From: Paulinella micropora
Taxonomy: Eukaryota > Cercozoa > Imbricatea > Euglyphida > Paulinellidae
Direction of reading: 5' to 3'
NCBI GenBank assembly: GCA_019918135.1
Contig: WBZZ01002577.1
Location: 80,001-144,000 of the forward strand
Length of the DNA: 64,000 nt
Below, piece by piece: positions 23,517-32,253 of this stretch. The translations under genes were made by a program, and so were the position numbers. Every line of letters begins with the position of its first letter. Position 1 is the first letter of the stretch. The notes beneath the pieces were generated by a model that saw only the letters and a program-made list of their open reading frames with translations, did no database searches and was not told where the DNA came from.

Positions 23517-24074
23517 ATGAGCCACGCCAAACCATGCCGAGAAACCGGGGACGGGAGAATTTCGCTGATCGATTTTGCCGGGAAAACGTTTCCCTTTTTG
23601 ACTCCTAGCCGTTGCGCGGAACGAATTCGTAGGCACCTTGTTCTGCACCCCTATCGCGTAACCAACGGTCACATTTCGAAATTCAAATTCCCGAAACAAC
23701 GCGGCCAGCGCGCGGGCACGTGGGTCTGTACACCAGAAGTGGCGGCCGAAGTGGTGGCGCAATTCGCGACTGACTGGGGCTCACGACGACGGGCACCGGC
23801 CAGGGTCAGTGACCAGCCCCTTGTACCAAGCGTCGCCGCTGTCGTGAGCGATCTGGAGGGCGTCCGCGACGGATTTACAGTTCTTGGACAGCTCGCTCCA
23901 GACACAACAAGCGTTCTCGAGCCTGGACTGGACGAGACAGTTGGTGCAGTTGCCGTTACCGAAGAACAGACAGTGCCTCCTTTCGAGCTCCTGACCCCTG
24001 TGCTGACTTACGAAGAGCAAGACGGGCAGGAAGAAAATGAACTTGGCAGTTTCCCAGAGCATTTCGCTTTTTAA
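23517..24074 (+). CDS. Hypothetical protein, acidic C-terminus
   Basis: 185 residues from ATG 23517; the frame extends 18 bases upstream to a GTG. The N-terminal ~85 residues are basic and compact (ISLIDFAGKTFPFLTPSRCA, GHISKFKFPKQRGQRAGTWV), plausibly a small DNA-binding domain. The rest is acidic and rich in Val, Glu and Pro. I do not recognise the family. It follows the recombinase on the same strand and converges with the F-box-like gene. Confidence 0.5.
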   Translation: MSHAKPCRETGDGRISLIDFAGKTFPFLTPSRCAERIRRHLVLHPYRVTNGHISKFKFPKQRGQRAGTWVCTPEVAAEVVAQFATDWGSRRRAPARVSDQPLVPSVAAVVSDLEGVRDGFTVLGQLAPDTTSVLEPGLDETVGAVAVTEEQTVPPFELLTPVLTYEEQDGQEENELGSFPEHFAF

Positions 24075-24098
24075 TTAAAAAGATTGGTAGAAGAAGAT

Positions 24099-24677
24099 TT
24101 AAAAATCCGTAATGTACAGCGCCTTGTTGAAACGAGGCAGAAAACGGGCCGCCGTCTCTTCGGCTCCGGCCAGCCACAGGTAACTGGTCCACTTGCCGGC
24201 TTCCACCACCGGCCAGCCCGCGTCCTCATATGCTTGCCGGAAGCGGTAGGCCGATATATAGGCCACGGCTATGACTGGTTCGCGGGTGGTCTTGGGCACA
24301 GGGAAAGATGTGCGGCCCATGCGTCTGCACGCGGCAAAGGGCGTGATTAGCCTGTGGCGGTTGTGATGCACAAAGCAGTAGTTGCAGTAGCCTTCGATGG
24401 CTTTTTTCTGGACGCAGTCGAAGCAAATGTGCGCACTCTTGCGCGCCACGTCGCTGATGAGGCGCGGCAGCGACTTGGCGTTGAAGTCGAAAGTAGTGTT
24501 CAGGAACTTGTGCAAGCCGGCCAGCTCGCCGTTCTGCACCTTGCGCCGTTTCCACCGGCCGCGCGCGAACCGGTCCGTGTGCGTTTTCAGGTATCGGATC
24601 GTGTGTGCGACCTCGCCGACACGGAGGTAAGACAGCACTTCCACCAAGAGGTCGGCCGGCAACGCGGCTAGTAGCAT
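24099..24677 (-). CDS. F-box-like protein with Cys motifs
   Basis: 192 residues from ATG 24677, chosen because TATATATA sits about 20 bases upstream (24693-24702). The start MLLAALPADLLVEVLSYLRV has the L-P-x-x-(L/V)...(L/I)-x-x-(L/Y)-L pattern of an F-box, the adaptor that recruits substrates to SCF ubiquitin ligases. A Cys cluster ICFDCVQKKAIEGYCNYC near residues 85-105 could bind zinc. Viral F-box proteins typically redirect host protein turnover, so a host-interaction role is a reasonable inference. The F-box assignment rests on one short motif. Confidence 0.5.
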   Translation of the reverse strand: MLLAALPADLLVEVLSYLRVGEVAHTIRYLKTHTDRFARGRWKRRKVQNGELAGLHKFLNTTFDFNAKSLPRLISDVARKSAHICFDCVQKKAIEGYCNYCFVHHNRHRLITPFAACRRMGRTSFPVPKTTREPVIAVAYISAYRFRQAYEDAGWPVVEAGKWTSYLWLAGAEETAARFLPRFNKALYITDF

Positions 24678-24726
24678 TTTTGACCCCTCGGTATATATAT
24701 AAAGGGCCAGAACTTTTGTTTTTTCT

Positions 24727-25389
24727 TTAAGAGCTGTCGTAACCGTCACCGGGCGGCCCGCCACCTATGACGGGAGGAAGCGGCTTGAGCATGGTGCCGG
24801 CGTTCGTATACGCGAGATTGCTCTTGAACGGCGCAGCTTGTAGCTGGTTCTGCTGCGCAAAGCGCTCTGCCGCCAACTTCTCGGCGTCTCGGGTTTGCTG
24901 ATCCAGCTTCTGTAGGATCTCCTTGTCCCGCTGGGCCATGGTCTTCCCGTCCTTTTTCAGACGCTGTCTCGCGCGGTCGCCATAAATCAACATGCGCTGC
25001 ATCATTTCTCGCTCCTGGCGCGACATGCCCTTGAGCGAAGTCGGCAGCCAGCTCGGCGCGCGGTACGCCAGCTGTTTCAGACGTTCCTGCTTCTGGATGT
25101 CCGCGTGGCTCGGCTGCTTGGGCGGGTCAGGCCCTTTGAGGATGACCTCACCATCCGGCAGCGAAGCGGGTGCAAGCCAGGACTTATAGTTCAACTCCAG
25201 CCTGTCTAAATGCTCGTGGTAAATCATACACGCGTGTCGTGTCCCGACGTTGCGCTCATCAGTGCATTGCGCGAAGTGCGACAGAAACTCTTTTTTAGGA
25301 AAGAGCTGGCCGTAGTTTTCCCATAGATTGTTGAGAGTCCGCTGCACCTTCGAGTTGAACATGATGCAATGTGACGTCTGTTCGCGCAT
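24727..25389 (-). CDS. Hypothetical protein next to packaging ATPase
   Basis: 220 residues, intact; a second ATG at 25362 is possible. The N-terminal third has aromatic-rich helices (NNLWENYGQLFPKKEFLSHF). The middle is Lys/Arg/Gln-rich and probably coiled-coil (MSRQEREMMQRMLIYGDRAR). The end is Gly/Pro-rich. It begins 10 bases after the ATPase stop on the same strand, which suggests co-transcription and a virion assembly role. I do not recognise the family. Confidence 0.55.
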   Translation of the reverse strand: MREQTSHCIMFNSKVQRTLNNLWENYGQLFPKKEFLSHFAQCTDERNVGTRHACMIYHEHLDRLELNYKSWLAPASLPDGEVILKGPDPPKQPSHADIQKQERLKQLAYRAPSWLPTSLKGMSRQEREMMQRMLIYGDRARQRLKKDGKTMAQRDKEILQKLDQQTRDAEKLAAERFAQQNQLQAAPFKSNLAYTNAGTMLKPLPPVIGGGPPGDGYDSS

Positions 25390-25398
25390 AATCCTATA

Positions 25399-26118
25399 TC
25401 ACAGCACAATCTTTGCCACGTGCATGTAGAGGCAGAGAGAGAGTGACGGGCTCACGGAGTTGCGCCCAGTCAGGTACTGCACCGCGATGAAAATCGTGAT
25501 ATTCTGACAAAAAACACACACGTTGTTTTACAAAGCAATCAACGCCACGATGACGTACGTAATGTCGGTAAGTTCCAAAAAAGTTCTGCATCCATCGGTC
25601 GGTGCTGTCGATGATGCCGACCAGGTCATCAAACACGATGAACGATGGCTCCAGGTACTTGTTCTCCAGGTAGCGCTTCTTGAGGTTTTCCACGTAGTTC
25701 TGCAAGATGTCCATCCTGAACCCTTCGTAGATCTTGCAGTGCTGCTCGCTCGCAAAGTGCCACGAAAAACTATTCTTAAACTTCGTGCGAACCATGATCA
25801 GGCCGTACTGGAAAGGGTCTTTTTTGCGCGCGCACAGGCTGTACAGGAGCCATTTCAGGAAATGGGTTTTGCCGCGCTCCGATTTGCCCACTAGCACAAA
25901 CAGCTGCCCCGCCCCTTTTCGCGCGGGTAGAAAACCTCGATGTTCCGCTTGAACTCGGTCGGCTGTAGCTGTTCTGCCGGCTGCTCCTTCTTCTTCTTCT
26001 TCCTGCCCTTGTCTTTCTGTTTGTCGACATATTCAAGTATCTTCTCCTCGATCGTCTTCTCGCCCAGCTGTTGTTCCGGCTCCGGCAGCCGGTCGACCGG
26101 GCCTTCGACTGTCTGCAT
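25399..26118 (-). CDS. A32/FtsK-type DNA packaging ATPase, one intron and one frameshift
   Basis: Pumps genome into preformed capsids. The first ~60 residues are charged and Lys-rich (frame from 26118), leading to RNIEVFYPREKG. A single-base type break near 25915 precedes LFVLVGKSERGKTHFLKWLL (Walker A, GKSERGKT). Walker B is PSFIVFDDLVG near 25630. Exon 1 ends RHY at 25559, a 55-base intron follows (25504-25558), and exon 2 begins NITIFIAVQYLTGRN, matching the sensor strand of A32 ATPases, then ends at 25399. Without splicing the frame would encode unrelated sequence after RHY. The protein would be about 240 residues, normal for the family. Confidence 0.85.
25504..25558 (-). other. Predicted 55-nt spliceosomal intron in packaging ATPase
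   Basis: On the minus strand it begins GTACGTCATC and ends TTTTTTGTCAG. It lies between two codon boundaries (phase 0). Its length is not a multiple of three, so splicing changes the frame and exposes the family-typical IFIAVQYLTG strand. This is the best supported of the three introns. Confidence 0.8.
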
Positions 26119-26193
26119 CTTTTTTTAGTAGAGATTGAAAGCAGGATAAATTTTTTTTAATTTTTGTGGTAGTGTTTTACACCAACCAGCACG

Positions 26194-26454
26194 ATGCCCA
26201 AGCAGTCCTGGAAAACAAAGCACGCCGGTGCCGCGTTCACTACCGATGCCCCGCTTCCCTACAAACAGAGAGGCACTGGTTACGTGGGTGGTGGGTCAGC
26301 CGAAATGGCCGCCCGCACCCGCAGCATCATGAAATACGTGAACCCAGAGCCATCTGCCGTGCTGACCGAAGGCGAACGTCAAATGATGGCGCTTGTACTG
26401 AGGCGGCGCGCGCAGGTAGAGGCGGAGGCGGCAGGGCAGAAGAAGTCCGAGTGA
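26194..26454 (+). CDS. Small virion-type protein, first member of a three-gene family
   Basis: 86 residues. The N-terminal ~55 carry the module LPYKQRGTGYVGGGSAEMAA followed by RTRSIMKYVNPEPSAVL. The same module opens the next gene at 26497 and, more diverged, the one at 27315. The C-terminus is a short Arg/Glu-rich helix. It is the first gene of a rightward block leading to the major capsid protein, so a virion role is likely. No known family recognised. Confidence 0.6.
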   Translation: MPKQSWKTKHAGAAFTTDAPLPYKQRGTGYVGGGSAEMAARTRSIMKYVNPEPSAVLTEGERQMMALVLRRRAQVEAEAAGQKKSE

Positions 26455-26496
26455 GAGGTTTTTTTATATTCTAAAAATTTTACACGTGGAAAAAAA

Positions 26497-27276
26497 ATGA
26501 AACGACGCGCCTTTACCACCAGTGCCCGTCTGCCCTTCAAGAAATGTCGCACGGGCTTTGCGGGGGGCGTGTCGGCCGAGATGGCGGCCCGCACTCATCA
26601 CATTATGAGGTACGTGAACCCACAGCTCTCGGCCGCCCTCGACCTAGTGGACGCGCCCCAGGCGGTCAACGTGCCCGTGCCAGCTCGAGAATCGAAACAA
26701 GTGACGCGCTTGCTAGAGAAACTGACCAAGGCGCTTGGCTACGACGTTGCTCCGTACGTAATGAACAGGCAGGCCCCGCCAGCGCTAGTGACGTCGGCGG
26801 CCGTGCCGTCGGCCGTGCCACCCGCACCGCCGCCACCACCGCCGCCACCCCCACCCTCACAACCAAAGCCGCTCAAAATCGTCAAGAACACCTCTGCCCT
26901 TAAACCTAAAAAACAAGAGGTTGGTATCGACATGGCCGAGATCGTGGCACGCAGCGGCAAGCTGGCGACCGCCGTGGGCCCCGTCATCACCAAACAAGAA
27001 GAGAAGGATCTCCACACGCTGATAGACAGGTACCGACGAGACAAGGACAGCCATGGGGCGCTGTACCACGCCGCGAAGAGGCACGCACTGAGCGAGGACA
27101 AGAAGGTGCCGGTCCCGTACGACGAGCAGCTCAGGGCACAACTGGCCGAGTACGAGACTAGAATCCAAGAGCTGCGGTCAGCGGCCAAGGCGGCAAAGCC
27201 TGAAGAAGCCAAAAGAAAGCGCAAGCAGATAGCCCAGTACGAGAAACTATCACAACAAATCACAAAGTCGTTATAA
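26497..27276 (+). CDS. Proline-rich, coiled-coil virion-type protein, second paralogue
   Basis: 259 residues. The N-terminus (LPFKKCRTGFAGGVSAEMAA, then RTHHIMRYVNPQLSAAL) is a close copy of the module in the preceding gene. After a folded stretch there is a run of prolines (PPAPPPPPPPPPPSQPKP, about residues 108-125), a helical middle, and a Lys/Glu-rich C-terminal coiled coil. An A-tract precedes the start. The shared module fused to different tails suggests a common docking or targeting signal. Function unknown. Confidence 0.6.
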   Translation: MKRRAFTTSARLPFKKCRTGFAGGVSAEMAARTHHIMRYVNPQLSAALDLVDAPQAVNVPVPARESKQVTRLLEKLTKALGYDVAPYVMNRQAPPALVTSAAVPSAVPPAPPPPPPPPPPSQPKPLKIVKNTSALKPKKQEVGIDMAEIVARSGKLATAVGPVITKQEEKDLHTLIDRYRRDKDSHGALYHAAKRHALSEDKKVPVPYDEQLRAQLAEYETRIQELRSAAKAAKPEEAKRKRKQIAQYEKLSQQITKSL

Positions 27277-27314
27277 AAAAACTTTTTTTTCTTGTTCCGG
27301 ATTTTTAAAAAGGA

Positions 27315-30065
27315 ATGCGCTATGTCAGCGGCGACGGCGAGGCGGCTGGCAGCTGGACGGGCCGGCCCAATGGCAAGTTCTTTGACTCCCGGCCGCTGCC
27401 CTTCAAGCAGCAGGGCAACAGCGGCGGCATTTTCGGAAACCTGGCCAAGGCCAAAGCCCTCATGCGTCATGTCAATCTCGATTACATGAACAACCTGGTC
27501 GAGGCCAAGCGCGAACTTAAGCCTGGCGCTCCTGTTGATAAAGGAGGAGGCGGCAAGCCTGGTGGCGGTCCTGTCGATAAAGGAGGAGGCGGCGCTAAGC
27601 CCGGTGGTGGCCCCGAAGAAGGCGGCAGCGGTGCCAAGCCTGGTAGCACGACACAGGAAAATAAAGGACCGGCCAAAGAAAAGGACAAATTCGAAGGCGC
27701 CGAGGCACTGCAGTTGCCGGAGAACGACGACGAGGACATGCCCGCATCGGACGCGCCGCCAGCAGCGGACGCGAAAAGGGTGGAGCCGGAGGCACACGAA
27801 GGAAACCAGCTGCAGGTGGCACCGCCCAAGTCAGTTGAAAAGCCCCGGGCCACCAAAATCCAAGCTGAATACAAACGTCTGGAATTCGAAAGAAAGGAAC
27901 TGGAGCAGCGAAGACAGAATAACGAAGAACAGAGAAAGATAGACATGGCAAAGTTTGAACACCAAAAACTAGTGGCATACGAAGACCTGAAGCAGAAGGA
28001 ACACGAGCAAAAAATGAAGCTTGAAACACTGAGGCTGGAGGCCGCGAAACAAGCAGCAGAGAAAAACCTCGAGGTCGCGAGCGCCGCACAAGAAGTAAAG
28101 ACTTCTGCCCAGCTAAGCGCGCAAATAGAAGCATCCGTGCAGCAGCTGAACGACATCGGAAGGCAGATCGCGTACTACCAACAAAACATGGCACAGATAA
28201 CGGCGAGTGGAGAGGTTACCGCCAACAGGATTGAACAGGACAAGAGGAAGACACTGGCAGTCACGGGTGCCAAGAAAGATGCCCTGGTGCTGACCGACAC
28301 GGCCGCTGCCAACAACGAGGCGCAGGTCCAAGTCGGCCGGATCCAGAATAGCGTGAACAGCCAGCTGGCCATCGGGGCGGCCGAGACTAGCGCCAGGGTC
28401 GCGGGTGAGAAGCAGGGCGCAGTGCTCGGGACACAGGCGCGGGTGGGTGATATCCAGCGCCAAGCCCTGTTAACGCAAGGCCGAGCGACCGACCAGCACA
28501 ACGTTCAGCAGGCACGGCAGAACACGGAGGCCGCCAAGCTGTACATCGGCGGCCAGCAATCCTCTGCCAAACAGGTCCAGGCCATCGAAAACACTATCAG
28601 AGACTCTGTTCAGATGTGGAAGGAGGGACAGAAGGGCCAGGCCGCGTCACAAATTGCAGACATTGTGTTTGCCTTGTCCGCGGCGCCAAATGGAAGCACC
28701 GACGCCCTGGCGATAGAAAGCGGCGCTTCTGCTGCACCTCCAAGCGGCGCCAGCAGCAGCAGCAGCAGTAGCTCGGCGCCGGACACCCGCCGCAAGTTTG
28801 CCCGGTTCGAGATGGAAAAGATGATGGAGACCATCGACAAGCTCTCCAAGGAAGATGAATACTACGACTTGACGGCGGCGGCCGAGACGTACGTGGCTGG
28901 CCTCGGAAATTTCTGTCTCAAGAACGGGGTCGAGCTGGAGGACGGGTTTACCAGCGTTGCGCAGCAAGTGGTGCGCAAACTGAGCGGTAAAGACGGCTAT
29001 CTCCCGGAGAACGTGCGTGAGCAGCTCCAGTCTATTCTGAAACAGCTGAAGCGGGCGAGAGCCAACGACTTCGAAAACCCGGGTGATGAAGTCGGTGACG
29101 GCGATCTTGACATGGACGATGGCTGGCCGCCCGCCGAAGAAGAAGAAAAAACAGAAGAGGAAGGAGAGGAAGACAGCCCTATGGTAACAGATCCGGAAAA
29201 GGGTACTGTTCCAGCCGCACAATCACAGGCCCTTGTCAGCATCCCCACTGCTAGCATCAACAATACCAGCAACATCGAGCAGGTCAGCGCGCTGGCTAAG
29301 GACTACGTCAGCCGAGCGATGAAGGCTGCTGCCACGCCAAAGGAGGCTGTTGTGGGCATGAACGAACAGCTCATGCACACAGATGCATCTACGCCCCAGG
29401 GGAAGGCGTTTGTTGACCAAGTCAATAATCTCATCGGGTACCCTGCCAGGGCGCTCCTCGAGTACAAGAAGGCAAGCACCGAAGAAGATAAGAACAAGGC
29501 GGCCTTGGTTCTGTACGACAAGCTGGAGAACAAGACGTCACCGTCTTCCTCCGCTCAAAACAGCAACCAGCTCGTGCTGGCTAGCGATAATATGGACGAT
29601 CGCAGTCTCAATTACAAGCTGCTACACCAGCTCATTACAACGACACCGCTACAGGACGTCCCTGTTGTCGCGCAGATGGTCGTTGCCCCTTATGTCCAGG
29701 AATATCTCAAACACCCAGACAAGAAGGACGCACTCCACGCACAGTTAACAGAGCGGTATACGCTCCTCTCGAAGATAGGCAATAACCCGAACCTGGAAGC
29801 CTTTGGAAAGAACATGGCGCTGGTCATGAGGACCGCGGGCGTGACGGCTGTGCCCGACCGCGTCGGGGCTCTCAAGGCAGCTAAGGCAGGTACGAGACGT
29901 AGTCTAGAAAACGTCGGTTCCGCGCCGGCGTCGTCAAATAACACGAATACTGTGAAGGCCATCGAAGAGGGGAAGGCCACGAGCGTAAAAGACAGCGGCA
30001 AAAAGGGCAGGCTCAAGCTAAAACACAAAAAACCAAAAGTTGATAATCAGCTAATCACATCGTGA
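27315..30065 (+). CDS. Large coiled-coil structural protein, third paralogue
   Basis: 916 residues, intact. The N-terminus (SRPLPFKQQGNSGGIFGNLA, then KAKALMRHVNLDYMNNL) is a diverged version of the module in the two upstream genes. A Gly/Pro-rich repeat follows (KGGGGKPGGGP, about residues 77-105). A long Glu/Lys/Gln coiled coil spans roughly 180-310, and an alanine-rich helical zone spans about 310-470. An acidic segment (EEEEKTEEEGEEDSP) lies near 600, and the tail is Lys-rich. Size and repeats fit an internal scaffold or tegument-like virion protein. No enzymatic motif is visible. Confidence 0.65.
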   Translation: MRYVSGDGEAAGSWTGRPNGKFFDSRPLPFKQQGNSGGIFGNLAKAKALMRHVNLDYMNNLVEAKRELKPGAPVDKGGGGKPGGGPVDKGGGGAKPGGGPEEGGSGAKPGSTTQENKGPAKEKDKFEGAEALQLPENDDEDMPASDAPPAADAKRVEPEAHEGNQLQVAPPKSVEKPRATKIQAEYKRLEFERKELEQRRQNNEEQRKIDMAKFEHQKLVAYEDLKQKEHEQKMKLETLRLEAAKQAAEKNLEVASAAQEVKTSAQLSAQIEASVQQLNDIGRQIAYYQQNMAQITASGEVTANRIEQDKRKTLAVTGAKKDALVLTDTAAANNEAQVQVGRIQNSVNSQLAIGAAETSARVAGEKQGAVLGTQARVGDIQRQALLTQGRATDQHNVQQARQNTEAAKLYIGGQQSSAKQVQAIENTIRDSVQMWKEGQKGQAASQIADIVFALSAAPNGSTDALAIESGASAAPPSGASSSSSSSSAPDTRRKFARFEMEKMMETIDKLSKEDEYYDLTAAAETYVAGLGNFCLKNGVELEDGFTSVAQQVVRKLSGKDGYLPENVREQLQSILKQLKRARANDFENPGDEVGDGDLDMDDGWPPAEEEEKTEEEGEEDSPMVTDPEKGTVPAAQSQALVSIPTASINNTSNIEQVSALAKDYVSRAMKAAATPKEAVVGMNEQLMHTDASTPQGKAFVDQVNNLIGYPARALLEYKKASTEEDKNKAALVLYDKLENKTSPSSSAQNSNQLVLASDNMDDRSLNYKLLHQLITTTPLQDVPVVAQMVVAPYVQEYLKHPDKKDALHAQLTERYTLLSKIGNNPNLEAFGKNMALVMRTAGVTAVPDRVGALKAAKAGTRRSLENVGSAPASSNNTNTVKAIEEGKATSVKDSGKKGRLKLKHKKPKVDNQLITS

Positions 30066-30069
30066 TAAG

Positions 30070-30336
30070 ATGCAGCACCTGGCCTTCTTTGACCCAACCT
30101 TGGCCCTGGCCTTGGGCAAAGTCAACGAGACACAGTCGCGCGTTGCATCGAAAAAGCGCAAGGAACGCGAGGACGCCGAAAAGAAGGCCATCGAAGTCCT
30201 GCAGACTACCGTGGCCGAAGCGCCCATCGAGAAAGTGTTCAAGCAGCCGGCCATTGCCGATGCCACCATTTTGCTAGAAGTGACACCTGAACAGGCCGCC
30301 CGCTGCGAGCAGCAGCTGATTGGCGGCGGCAAATAA
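30070..30336 (+). CDS. Small hypothetical protein
   Basis: 88 residues starting 5 bases after the preceding stop, so translation from the same transcript or a very compact promoter is implied. The middle is Lys/Glu-rich and helical, with a possible nuclear signal (KKRKERED). An A-tract and TTCTTGT follow the stop. Not recognised. Confidence 0.55.
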   Translation: MQHLAFFDPTLALALGKVNETQSRVASKKRKEREDAEKKAIEVLQTTVAEAPIEKVFKQPAIADATILLEVTPEQAARCEQQLIGGGK

Positions 30337-30378
30337 TTAAAAAAAAAAATTCTTGTCGGGTGATTGTTATATACGACC
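30337..30378 (+). promoter_or_regulatory. A-tract/TTCTTGT motif with TATATA box
   Basis: TTAAAAAAAAAAATTCTTGT is followed by TTATATACGACC directly before the next ATG. The A-tract/CTTGT combination recurs between the structural genes of this block. Confidence 0.5.
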
Positions 30379-30972
30379 ATGAGCAACCGAGGCCCTACCG
30401 TGCCCCTAGTCAACACCGGCGAGGAAAAGACTGCCGCCGCCCAGGCCAACCAAGTTGAGCATGGTACCGAGACCCGGCCGGTCATCCAGACTGACTCGCT
30501 CGCTACCAGCTCGATCATCTACTCGGCCCTGAAAGGAGTTGATGTCGGTGCTACAACGGCGGAGGGCAAGACCCTCAAAAACATGCAAACGGTGGCCCAG
30601 CGCCTGTCGCAGAACTCGCTGGCCCCTTGGTACAAAGGAGCGGTTTTGCTAGTGGGTACACCGGCAGAGATCGCAGACGTGTACGGAGTTCCTTTTTGTA
30701 AAAGCAACTGCTGTTTGAAGGAAGAAGCCACGGAATGGGGAGCAAACAACGAGGACATGCTGCCGTGGCTGACGGAAATCAGGCGTACGTACGGGAACAA
30801 CTGGGAGGGCTGCATGCAGGTTTCGGCGTTCGTGGAACAGTACCAGGCTGCCAAGCTCAGAGACCAGCAGTGGGCGGCTATCCCCGCAGTGTCTAAGCTC
30901 GACCGCCAGAACGGCTCTGTGCGCGGCTGGTCCACTATCCACAAGTCTGGAGACGCCAGGCTCATTGGATAA
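30379..30972 (+). CDS. Hypothetical virion-block protein
   Basis: 197 residues from ATG 30379, placed just after a TATATA sequence; the frame is open 15 bases further upstream without an ATG. Residues about 105-125 hold a Cys group (FCKSNCCLKEE). The rest is globular with Trp-rich segments (LPWLTEIRRTYGNNWEGCMQ). Not recognised. It lies in the rightward block of short genes before the major capsid protein. Confidence 0.55.
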   Translation: MSNRGPTVPLVNTGEEKTAAAQANQVEHGTETRPVIQTDSLATSSIIYSALKGVDVGATTAEGKTLKNMQTVAQRLSQNSLAPWYKGAVLLVGTPAEIADVYGVPFCKSNCCLKEEATEWGANNEDMLPWLTEIRRTYGNNWEGCMQVSAFVEQYQAAKLRDQQWAAIPAVSKLDRQNGSVRGWSTIHKSGDARLIG

Positions 30973-31020
30973 AGAAAAATTTTAATCTTGCGACCATAAG
31001 AGCAGAGAAAAGGGTCCTAG

Positions 31021-31692
31021 ATGACCGATCCGTTTGCCAACCTCGAGCCACCTACTGTTGAACCTCTCCCTCCTCCTCTGCCTCCGGCCGCCGAGGCCAA
31101 ACAGCCAGCGGCCAAGCGACGCAGGACGGCCGCTCCTTCTCAAGCGAGCCTGGCACGGCGCCTGGCCGCGCCAACGTCAGCGGGACCGGAAGACCCCGTA
31201 CTACGCGATGACCCGAACTACAGACTCTTGTGCGCTTACGGTCGCAGTGCCCTGATTGGGCCGAAGCTCAAAAAAGCTCACATCAACTGCGACCCAAAAG
31301 CTCTGCGCAGGCTACCCAAGCAGAAGCTACCGCTGTTGTTGGACGAGGTCGAGGAAGTGCTGGAAGGTGAACTGTCGGGCGAGCTGGCGGATGCGGTGCT
31401 CAAGCAAGGGCTCGTGTGCCTCGAAAACCTGGTAGCGAACCGATCGCGTTACCAAATCTCGGGCACGACCGAGGCCTGCTTTGCCAATGACCGGTGGTGT
31501 TTCCTGCTAGAAAGAGCCAAGCTGCGCGCGGGCATCGGACTGCAGCGCCTGGACCCTATGACTGAACTGGCTCTGCTGACGGCGCAGACGGCCGCCATCA
31601 CGCACGCCAAGAACGCTATGTTTGTAGCACAGCCAGTTAGCCAAGCTACCAATCTGGATGCACCCGCGCCCGTAGAAGAAAAGAAGACGTAG
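31021..31692 (+). CDS. Hypothetical protein with Pro-rich, basic N-terminus
   Basis: 223 residues. A Pro-rich start and a nuclear-type basic patch (AAKRRRTA) precede a conserved-looking helical domain (LPLLLDEVEEVLEGELSGEL) and a hydrophobic helix near the C-terminus. A-tracts flank it on both sides. I do not recognise the family; a minor virion component is the most likely role from its position. Confidence 0.55.
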   Translation: MTDPFANLEPPTVEPLPPPLPPAAEAKQPAAKRRRTAAPSQASLARRLAAPTSAGPEDPVLRDDPNYRLLCAYGRSALIGPKLKKAHINCDPKALRRLPKQKLPLLLDEVEEVLEGELSGELADAVLKQGLVCLENLVANRSRYQISGTTEACFANDRWCFLLERAKLRAGIGLQRLDPMTELALLTAQTAAITHAKNAMFVAQPVSQATNLDAPAPVEEKKT

Positions 31693-31749
31693 ATTAATAA
31701 AAAAAAATTATTTTGTTGTGCGCCAATTAAACACCTCTCCGAAAAGAAA

Positions 31750-32214
31750 ATGTCCGAGTTCGTGAGCGACCTGTTTTCGCTGGAAAACTTTGCTCGGTCC
31801 GGCACGGCGGCCGCGTTTGCCTACGTGGCCGCCCCGGTCGTAATCCCCGGCAACACTTATTTCAGCCTCTCGGCCATCCCTGGCTTGAGCGGGGTCGTCG
31901 TCGAAAAGAGCAAGGGGCTAGCGGTAGTGGCTTTCTTGACTGCCACCGCCATCGATTTAATCCAGTCGCGCGTGCTGAACCGCACGAAGGAAGGCAGGCT
32001 AGCCGCTTACCCTTCCCTCGCCGTGCACGTGGTTGGCGGAGGCTTGCTGTTTGCTATGCTACCCAAGCTCATGGGCAGCGGCCAGTTTGGGCTAGTAGGC
32101 GACGGAGACGCTGTCAAGCAGCTGTTTTTGATTGGCGCGCTGTCGGAGGTGTTTAGCCAATACTTCTACGAAGGCTACCTAAACCCCGCGGCCCAAGGGC
32201 ACTACCGCTTCTAA
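31750..32214 (+). CDS. Multi-pass membrane protein
   Basis: 154 residues with three to four hydrophobic segments (about 18-35, 57-76, 95-112, 125-140). Small loops and few charged residues fit an internal virion membrane or host-membrane protein. Starts after an A-tract and is followed by AAAAAAAGAATCTTGTGT. Family unknown. Confidence 0.6.
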   Translation: MSEFVSDLFSLENFARSGTAAAFAYVAAPVVIPGNTYFSLSAIPGLSGVVVEKSKGLAVVAFLTATAIDLIQSRVLNRTKEGRLAAYPSLAVHVVGGGLLFAMLPKLMGSGQFGLVGDGDAVKQLFLIGALSEVFSQYFYEGYLNPAAQGHYRF

Positions 32215-32216
32215 AC

Positions 32217-32253
32217 AAAAAAAGAATCTTGTGTAGCTAGTCTAAAGTGAACA
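32217..32253 (+). promoter_or_regulatory. A-tract/AATCTTGT intergenic motif
   Basis: AAAAAAAGAATCTTGTGTAG lies two bases after one stop and 18 bases before the next ATG. It closely matches the motif before the recombinase at 21041. Confidence 0.5.
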
